This document shows, piece after piece, positions 58,801 to 64,000 of a stretch of DNA of 64,000 nucleotides. Position 1 is the first letter of the stretch. Each line of letters starts with the position of its first letter. The notes beneath the pieces were generated by a model. That model was not told where the DNA came from, did no database searches, and saw only the letters and a program-made list of their open reading frames with translations. The translations under genes and the position numbers were made by a program. The DNA is from Notospermus geniculatus (Eukaryota; Nemertea; Pilidiophora; Heteronemertea; Lineidae): assembly GCA_002633025.1 (NCBI GenBank), contig NMRB01002361.1, forward strand, positions 2,215 through 66,214. Direction: 5' to 3'.

Positions 58801-61800
58801 CTAGATTTATGACATGATCCAATTAAACTGGAACGACGACAGGAGCTAAGGTCAGACAACACAACACGCCAGCTGTTTATTTACATTACACAATATGATA
58901 GATTTTGTATTAATGCATGGGATGGAAATGAGTATCCAGAAGAGGCAAGTCTATGGCTATATAATGGGGCGATTTCACAGTGATCAAGGAATGTTTCCTA
59001 TGGTTCAAAATACACAAGCTGGGACCCTTGGATTGCACTTTTGTAAATATATTTGTATTTTGAAGATGTCTGTTCTAGAGTTTCGGATTGTAAAGTTCCA
59101 GCCTGAAGAAGACCCCGGTTGGGGTCGAAAATTCGCAAACACTCTGGAAATTGCCTTTTTATTTATCATTGAAGATAAAACATAAGCTACATGTACTGTA
59201 GACATGGAATTAGTAGCAGAGATACTGGCTCATCTAAAGCATTCATGCAATAAGCATCAAGAGAGGGCCTATTTCACATGTTTAGTGGTAATACTAATAA
59301 CTCATGCACTTTAATAACGAATAATAATTTACATATTTTCACATGATTGACACACACACTGAAATTCTAATGCATGCAGTAAGTCAGGTCAGCCAGGGCC
59401 AAAATGGTTCTTCGGAATATATGTTGTCAGTGAAAGGGTTAATGAATACCTTGTAAAGATAACTCTCCAACATTATAGCTCCCTAGATAAAGACACAATA
59501 CAACACTTTACATGTATCTCAACCAATACAACAAAACTCAAACTGAAATACAGTCAGCAGAACCTCCCTATTTAAGGACACCATCAAGACTGACAGGGGT
59601 TGTCCTCAATTGAAAGATCTTCTTCCAAGCACTCAGATCGATGTTTAAAAGATCAGCAATACTCTTGTACACCTGTATTTTCATTTTGCATCATGCTGCA
59701 ATCACATACCGTACATTGTAGAACGACATGCTACATGTACATGCCTGTTAAAGTGCTTTTCATAATGTCCAGTCATATTTGCACTCATTTTACCTCGCAA
59801 TGGAACCTAACTTTACCAAAACCACAAATGGGCCAATTCCCGTGCATGACTGCATGATATCTTGAATAATCAGAGTAAAACTGTAGACCTGAACAAGGTC
59901 CTATTAGAAGTCAGTCAACCGTTAATCGACATGCACACACAACTGGCCAATTTGTGGTTTGTGGTTAGGTTCCATTTCAAGGTAAAATGAGTGCAAATAC
60001 GACTGGACATTCTGAAAAGCACTTTAACAAAGGCTTCACTGTCGCGAACCCTTTTTAAAGCCTTTGCTAACAGACGTGTACGTGTAGCATGTGGTTCTAT
60101 ATGATTGCAGCCTTAGCCTACTATTTTTGCATGAGCACGAGAAATGACAGTAAAACTAAATCGTCGGCACATTAGGCCTATAATCATGATAATACTACAA
60201 AATATAATTGCACTTGTTGACAACTGTTGTCATCTTAGGCTTCTTTGCACTTGTTGACGACTGTGGCCATTTTAGGCTTCTGACATGAGTGATCAGTGTA
60301 ACAAAGAACAACATGAACAGCACAGCCATTTTTCCACGAGAATAATACTTACGGACTCTTCCAATCAGCTCAATAATGACCAGCACAACATTATGGAGAA
60401 CTGTCGAATCTGACGCCAACTGGAAGTGGAAGCAAGCAGATCCAATCAAGGTTGTAGAATCAGCACGAAGTGTGGCATGTGACCATCACTGTGACCACGG
60501 TGATAAAGGTCAGAAACATTAGTAATGATAGGAGAGGAAGCTGACAATTATCAACATCCCCCATGGAGGTGCATCTTCGCGAATCAAGGGTTGATTGTGG
60601 AAGCTGTAGTGAAGCCAGTTGGAAGAGAGGACGGGCACAAAATGTGTAAACCTTTGTCAAATGATGCTTCAATAAAAGGTCATGTCAGACCACTTGACTT
60701 GACAACAGCGGGGATATTGAAATGCCTTACGAATCAACATCATTGCAGATTTTAAAAGCACCTTTAATGTCTTGTTGAGAGGTCAAAAGGCCCAAAAGGA
60801 CACGAGATCAATAGACCTGCAGGTTTATTGACCCATGTACTGGTACATGTATTTGTAAAAGCTGGTGAACAAGTCATGATACTGCTTTTCCATGCCACTA
60901 AAACCAGTAAAGTCCACAGCTGACAAGGCAAATATGATCAAAACAAATTTACTCACACAACCGTGGAAGTAAATGCATTCTCATGCAAATATCAAGTAAA
61001 TGTACTATTTTATCAAGAAACCTTAGGGTGTTGGCAGTGACTCTTGCATGCCTGGCACTACCACTGTTAAGAGTTGTGGTATTTATGCAAACAGACATGC
61101 ATTTGTATAATTTGCCTTTATAATGTAATCACTGGCATCCAAACTTGCACAAGATACCGGAATCAACATTGTACATGTAAAACTGAACAAGGCCTGATAT
61201 ATGACAAGGCAAATTTTGACATACCGTACATAAGCAGAAGGCCAGCATGCACTTCCAAACTTCACTGCACCAATAATTCAACTTTGTTGGTTTATAAAAT
61301 ATCACTACACACATATCGGCATTCACTTTCAAAATCACATTTTACAGGCCCAGGTTATGACCAGCTTTACAAATCTGGCACAAAGTTTAGCCAAACAGTT
61401 TGCTACATAATGTACATTCAACTTTTTACCCTCACCTCTAGTGTTGTAATCAGTGAGTCGACATATGCTCCGTTTTTGACCAAATTGTCCCTGTTCAATT
61501 TGTCTGGAAATACAGAAAACGATAGACAAACCCCAAATTGACGTAAACGAGAAAGACCTGCGCACTTCCGCCGAAATCGCAAACACAACCTCGGTCTGAA
61601 AACAGCTGATGTGAAGCAATCCATGATTTAGGAATGGTCGACTCTGACGCAATGTCGTCGAAGTCACTGTCATGGGGTTCTCTGCGTCACGTCATTCAGT
61701 TTCAGACGTTGTGTTTACGATTTCGGCGGAAGTGCGCAGATCTGCGAATTCGAGAATCGTCTATTGGCATACAGGCACAGAAGAACACACCTCTGATTAG

Positions 61801-62542
61801 CGGACCATAGCTTGATACACCGAACTGTGTATCGAACCCAGAACCTCAGAGGTGACATGTGCTGATGTGCCCAACATGCCCAATGGATGCGCCACTACAT
61901 GTAGCTGACAGCTCATGTAACAACTTGTCTCCTACCATCGACAACCAAGTCATCGCATGACAATCTGTCCCCAAAGACAATTTGTTTTAAGACTTTCTGC
62001 AGACAAATATCCTTCTACCAACTTTTAAATGACAGTATTTGATGCTGAGTGAATACAGGATATTCCTCTAAAAGAGTGCAGCACCTGACGGGACACGCGT
62101 CATGACGTCCCGCATGTCACTTCATGATGGCTTGGGGTGAGACGAAAAAAAATCAGATTGTTTCACGACGTCATGATCGCTGAAACAACCGGATTTTTTT
62201 TCGAGTGACGTCATGGCTTCAGAAATTATGTGCGGGATGTGATGACGCTGTCCCGTCAGGTGCTGCACTCTTTTAGAGGAATAGAGTCTATTACTTTGTC
62301 CCCAGTCAGTGTCTCCTCACCTTGTGTGTTGACATAGTTTAGTAACTTGGATGTGTGGTACCGATACTGTTGAAGGTCTTCTGTGTTTGAGCGTGATGAA
62401 CTTCTTTGATTGTTCAACTTGTCTAGTCCTTCGAAAAGTGTCTTGTATCTGCAGCCTCGCTCCATGATGGCACAAGTGGATGACGGGAGGTGAAGCGGAA
62501 CTTTTGAGTTTGACTTCACAATAGTAACATCATGATCTAAAA
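46061..62542 (-). CDS. AGTPBP1: Cytosolic carboxypeptidase 1 (tubulin deglutamylase)
   Basis: M14-family zinc carboxypeptidase CCP1/Nna1, which trims polyglutamate side chains and C-terminal Glu from tubulin. Twenty exons: 62321-62542 (ATG at 62465), 61436-61503, 60353-60419, 57891-58037, 57476-57607, 56312-56443, 55886-56032, 55352-55576, 54543-54685, 53450-54222, 53045-53273, 52694-52850, 52114-52346, 51176-51329, 49314-49494, 48864-48993, 48607-48744, 46705-46881, 46407-46558, 46061-46193. All phases close, giving 1,220 residues against about 1,226 in human. The N-terminal half is an ARM-like helical region ([19 protein letters not shown]). Exon 10 is the variable Ser-rich/acidic linker. 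The N-domain has [11 protein letters not shown] and [13 protein letters not shown]. Catalytic residues: HPGES (His and Glu zinc ligands), EDLNRRW (Arg), CDYHGHS (third zinc ligand) and [14 protein letters not shown] (Glu base). The tail is acidic. One undetermined base (N) falls in exon 9. Confidence 0.96.
47056..47877. mobile_element. hAT-like element in a CCP1 intron, CATGTC duplication
   Basis: 822 bp in the intron between CCP1 exons 17 and 18. Ends CAGGGCTGCTTACCC and GGGTAAGCAGCCCTG, flanked by CATGTC (47050-47055, 47878-47883). The 6-bp duplication is again shorter than the classical 8 bp. No transposase frame recognised. Confidence 0.75.
48607..49494 (-). CDS. AGTPBP1: CCP1 exons 15-17, zinc-binding core
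   Basis: Exon 15 (49314-49494) carries [20 protein letters not shown] with the HxxE zinc ligands and [16 protein letters not shown]. Exon 16 (48864-48993) completes NHRC and carries EDLNRRW and [15 protein letters not shown]. Exon 17 (48607-48744) carries [20 protein letters not shown] with the last zinc-ligand His. Splice sites: GTAAGT, GTATGG and GTAGGT donors; CTAG, TTTCAG and TACAG acceptors. The vertebrate sequence has LNRQW where this one has LNRRW; the substrate-carboxylate-binding Arg itself is kept. Confidence 0.95.
49138..49250. mobile_element. Palindromic MITE in CCP1 intron
   Basis: GGGCCCATATGCATAAAGGT pairs with GCCTTTATGCATACGGGTCC, and the inner GGAATAAGCTTATTC is itself palindromic. 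Lies between exons 15 and 16. Confidence 0.65.
51176..51329 (-). CDS. AGTPBP1: CCP1 exon 14, start of the catalytic domain
   Basis: Encodes [20 protein letters not shown] then [20 protein letters not shown], which aligns with the conserved CETLSGN-type stretch of vertebrate CCP1 that links the N-domain to the M14 fold. The 5' border is TTTCAG (51330-51335) and the donor GTAAGT (51170-51175). Its phase-1 end joins exon 15 to make an Arg before [16 protein letters not shown]. The downstream intron 49495-51175 carries a short duplicated genomic segment. Confidence 0.92.
51440..51541. mobile_element. Palindromic MITE in CCP1 intron
   Basis: GCCATGTTCCCGAAGCCATC mirrors GACGGCTTCGGGAACATGAG, and the arms continue as GTTAGGTTAACGATGTCGTT. 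Lies in the intron between exons 13 and 14. Confidence 0.7.
51560..51965. repeat. Minisatellite of about 30-35 bp units
   Basis: Units of AACAATAATCAACAAATATC with ACTTCA and a variable ATGGxGAA part, about twelve copies with indels. Fills much of the intron between exons 13 and 14 of CCP1. Confidence 0.75.
52430..52693. repeat. Minisatellite resembling a repeated splice donor
   Basis: Units of about 18-20 bp, CTTACTTACCAATGTGAAAC on the plus strand. On the coding (minus) strand each reads CATTGGTAAGTAAG, close to the real exon 12 donor (TTTG|GTAAGTACAATG at 52688-52697). The array starts at the donor and runs into the intron. Confidence 0.75.
52694..54222 (-). CDS. AGTPBP1: CCP1 exons 10-12, linker and N-domain
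   Basis: Exon 10 (53450-54222, 773 bp) encodes a Ser/Lys/Arg-rich disordered linker and ends with [20 protein letters not shown] and FGVQ, matching the conserved YPD-GH-PPP-EP signature of CCP1. Exon 11 (53045-53273) encodes [25 protein letters not shown], then [17 protein letters not shown]. Exon 12 (52694-52850) encodes [30 protein letters not shown] and [13 protein letters not shown]. These make the beta-sandwich domain that precedes the peptidase in the CCP subfamily. Confidence 0.95.
54543..58037 (-). CDS. AGTPBP1: CCP1 exons 4-9, ARM-like repeats
   Basis: Six exons (57891-58037, 57476-57607, 56312-56443, 55886-56032, 55352-55576, 54543-54685), mostly in phases 1 to 1. They encode helical repeats: [80 protein letters not shown] and [20 protein letters not shown] with [12 protein letters not shown]. 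Each has a clear counterpart in the vertebrate N-terminal region. Exon 4 uses the acceptor TTTTTTGCAG at 58038, which gives the correct phase; an upstream CTCAG at 58114 would break the frame. Exon 9 uses a less common AAG acceptor. Confidence 0.9.
56503..56742. mobile_element. Foldback element, copy 1
   Basis: ATAGACCGTTCTCAAATTGA pairs with AATTTGAGAACGGTCTATAG, with inner arms GATCTGCGCACTTCCGCC and TGACGTGACGCAG. A second copy lies at 61522-61763. Confidence 0.7.
58483..58578 (+). repeat. tRNA-derived SINE-like fragment
   Basis: TCTGGCCTCGTGGTTAAGAC (box A style) and TGGGTTCAATTCAAGTCCGG (box B style) with about 50 bases between them. Lies in CCP1 intron 3. Confidence 0.45.
59742..60040. 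mobile_element. Foldback element in CCP1 intron 3
   Basis: GTTAAAGTGCTTTTCATAAT, GTCCAGTCATATTTGCACTC and ATTTTACCT are mirrored by AGGTAAAATGAGTGCAAATA, CGACTGGACATTCTGAAAAG and CACTTTAAC. Centre near 59890. Confidence 0.7.
60353..62542 (-). CDS. AGTPBP1: CCP1 exons 1-3, N-terminus
   Basis: The first recognised coding exon has ATG at 62465 and reads [20 protein letters not shown]; an acceptor CTTCTTAG at about 62543 implies an untranslated exon upstream. Exon 2 (61436-61503) encodes [20 protein letters not shown] and exon 3 (60353-60419) [20 protein letters not shown]. They align with the start of vertebrate CCP1 (TRREMTAKG and ILSILVELV regions). The frame stays open upstream of ATG 62465 into the acceptor, so a start in an earlier exon is possible. 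Confidence 0.85.
61522..61763. mobile_element. Foldback element, copy 2, beside the exon 2 acceptor
   Basis: CGATAGACAAACCCCAAATT at the left, GAATTCGAGAATCGTCTATT at the right, with inner arms CTGCGCACTTCCGCCGAAAT and its complement. Same family as 56503-56742. Its left edge lies only about 16 bases upstream of the CCP1 exon 2 acceptor. Confidence 0.7.
62063..62281. mobile_element. Foldback element next to CCP1 exon 1, TA duplication
   Basis: TTCCTCTAAAAGAGTGCAGC at the left mirrors GCTGCACTCTTTTAGAGGAA at the right, with TA on both sides. Arms of about 35 bp and more, including CACCTGACGGGACA. It lies 39 bases into intron 1 from the exon 1 donor. Confidence 0.75.
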
Positions 62543-64000
62543 CTAAGAAGAGGAGTTATCCTGAGTGATAGGGAAGTTACAAATCCAGCAACACTTTTAT
62601 TAGTCTATGTCTACATGTAAGTCTTCATCATGAGACTGCTGGCAAAACTACAATGTACTGCAAACCTCAGACATGTCAGACCCCCTGTCAGACCCCCAGT
62701 GAGGCTTCAAATCAAGTGGTCCAACTCGACATGCTTGACCAAATCAGTGGTCTGACAGTACCCCTAATCATGTAGGTATTACAGCAATACATGCAAAATA
62801 CTGTATTCAATCTTCGATTAACCTGTTCAATGAATTATGCCAAAAATGCTTTAGCGAGCTTATGAATTTTTTATTTGTGCCTGTCTGTCTGACTATGGGC
62901 CTGTGGTCTGATTTGATTCTTAGAGGGCCTTGTCTAGTTTAGCTAAGGACTTCCATCATGTAGCGAGAGGCATATAACCCACAACTGGCGACCACATCAA
63001 ACATTCAAACCAGCAGACAAGCTTGACTGATTTTGGAATGACTACCAGTACATGAATGTCCATCCGTGTCAAATCACCAACAAGGCCATTGAGATTGGCC
63101 GTGAGAACGTTGGGACTTTCATGACGATATTGATTGACAATGCCGAATGGCATTAATATTAGTCAACAAACCTGACATATGGCATGTATCATGTATGGTC
63201 AATGACAAGGAAAGCTCAACATGCCAGTCGGCCTATAGCCTATACATGTATGTCTGGGCTACTTTTAAGCTAAGCATGCAAACTACAGACATCCCAAATC
63301 ATGCAAGCGAACAGAGAAAAGAACGACTGTTCGTTGCTGCGTCCTGGAATTTAGCAGGAAACCACAACATCACGTTCGACGTAAGAACACCGAATCGGAC
63401 CAAGGCAAATGCGGGCAAATCAGACTGAATTGGAGTTGGCTTTCGTTTGGTATGAAACCGCAAGTTCTTTAATATGTTTATCTCCAGGCGCTAGGCCTAG
63501 GCCTATTGGCTATTGCCATGATTGCCAAAGCCGCACGGGTAGGCCTAGGCCTGCGCATATCTGCATGTGCGTGACCATGAGAAAGAGAAATGTAGCCTAG
63601 GCCTCGGCCTACACACAACAATGCACGACGAAACCTGTCATCCCGCCTGTTGGCCGATTCCGCGCGGATTCCTCATATGTTCAACGCAAGAGTACATATA
63701 TAGTGACAAATCATTGATACAAACCATTGTAGAGTTTTATTCTTACTTGTTGCGGTGGAGTTTTCACAAAACGTCGGTCAGAAAATCAACAAAACCAGCA
63801 GTAGAAACGTCAAAGCCTCAAACATGTCAAAACAAATCCGGGACGGATGCAATTTTTCAACATTCATCATCACAAATTGACCGCTAGTTGCGCCACTCGT
63901 CGTAAACGCGTAGACTGATCTCTGTCCTCGAGGACAGGCAGTGAGTATGCGATTCTGCACGTGATTGGTTTGTCCCAAAGTAATTGAATTTATTTATAGA
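62543..64000. other. Probable 5' flank of CCP1
   Basis: No coding exon recognised. The acceptor at the upper edge of CCP1 exon 1 requires an untranslated exon somewhere at or beyond this stretch. There is no TATA box that stands out. Many copies of the short string taggcct occur near 63490-63620, as elsewhere in the window. Confidence 0.4.

Overview
The window is animal nuclear DNA. It has short exons with GT-AG introns, long introns packed with foldback (palindromic) repeats, minisatellites and tRNA-like fragments, and assembly gaps (Ns). The frequent acatgtacatg and taggcctat strings, the PLAT/TSP1 receptor-like genes and the protein-level similarity of one gene to vertebrate AGTPBP1 suggest a marine invertebrate, perhaps an echinoderm or hemichordate. 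The species call is an inference from style and is weak. No bacterial-type operons, rRNA or CRISPR arrays are present.

Layout. (1) Positions 1-16447, plus strand: the 3' part of a gene encoding [PLAT - thrombospondin type 1 (TSP1) - Thr/Ser linker] twice, then one transmembrane helix and a cytoplasmic tail. Eleven exons can be followed with consistent phases; the 5' end lies outside the window and a 9-kb intron separates the two modules. (2) 16448-26899: repeats, no convincing gene. (3) 26900-30589, minus strand: an unrecognised, probably secreted or extracellular gene with a PAN/apple-like Cys exon. One of its exons is split by a 356-bp foldback element with a TAA target duplication; without the insert the frame is continuous. 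(4) 30590-36142: repeats. (5) 36143-42487, plus strand: a paralogue of gene 1 with one PLAT, one TSP1, a 342-residue mucin-like Ser/Thr stalk, one transmembrane helix and a tail sharing a C-terminal motif with gene 1. (6) 42488-46060: nested and giant foldback repeats. (7) 46061-62542, minus strand: a complete cytosolic carboxypeptidase 1 gene (AGTPBP1/CCP1/Nna1), 20 exons, 1,220 residues, with all splice phases closing. (8) 62543-64000: the likely 5' flank of CCP1.

The two plus-strand genes are tandem paralogues. They share domain order, intron phases, a tail motif and a related transposon in the equivalent intron. They look like a little-described family of single-pass PLAT-TSP1-mucin surface proteins and are the best candidate for something undescribed here. 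CCP1 is an unrelated housekeeping/ciliary tubulin-modifying enzyme. The intergenic and intronic DNA is dominated by non-autonomous DNA transposons; several have readable target-site duplications (5-6 bp hAT-like, 3-bp TTA/TAA Harbinger-like, TA mariner-like).
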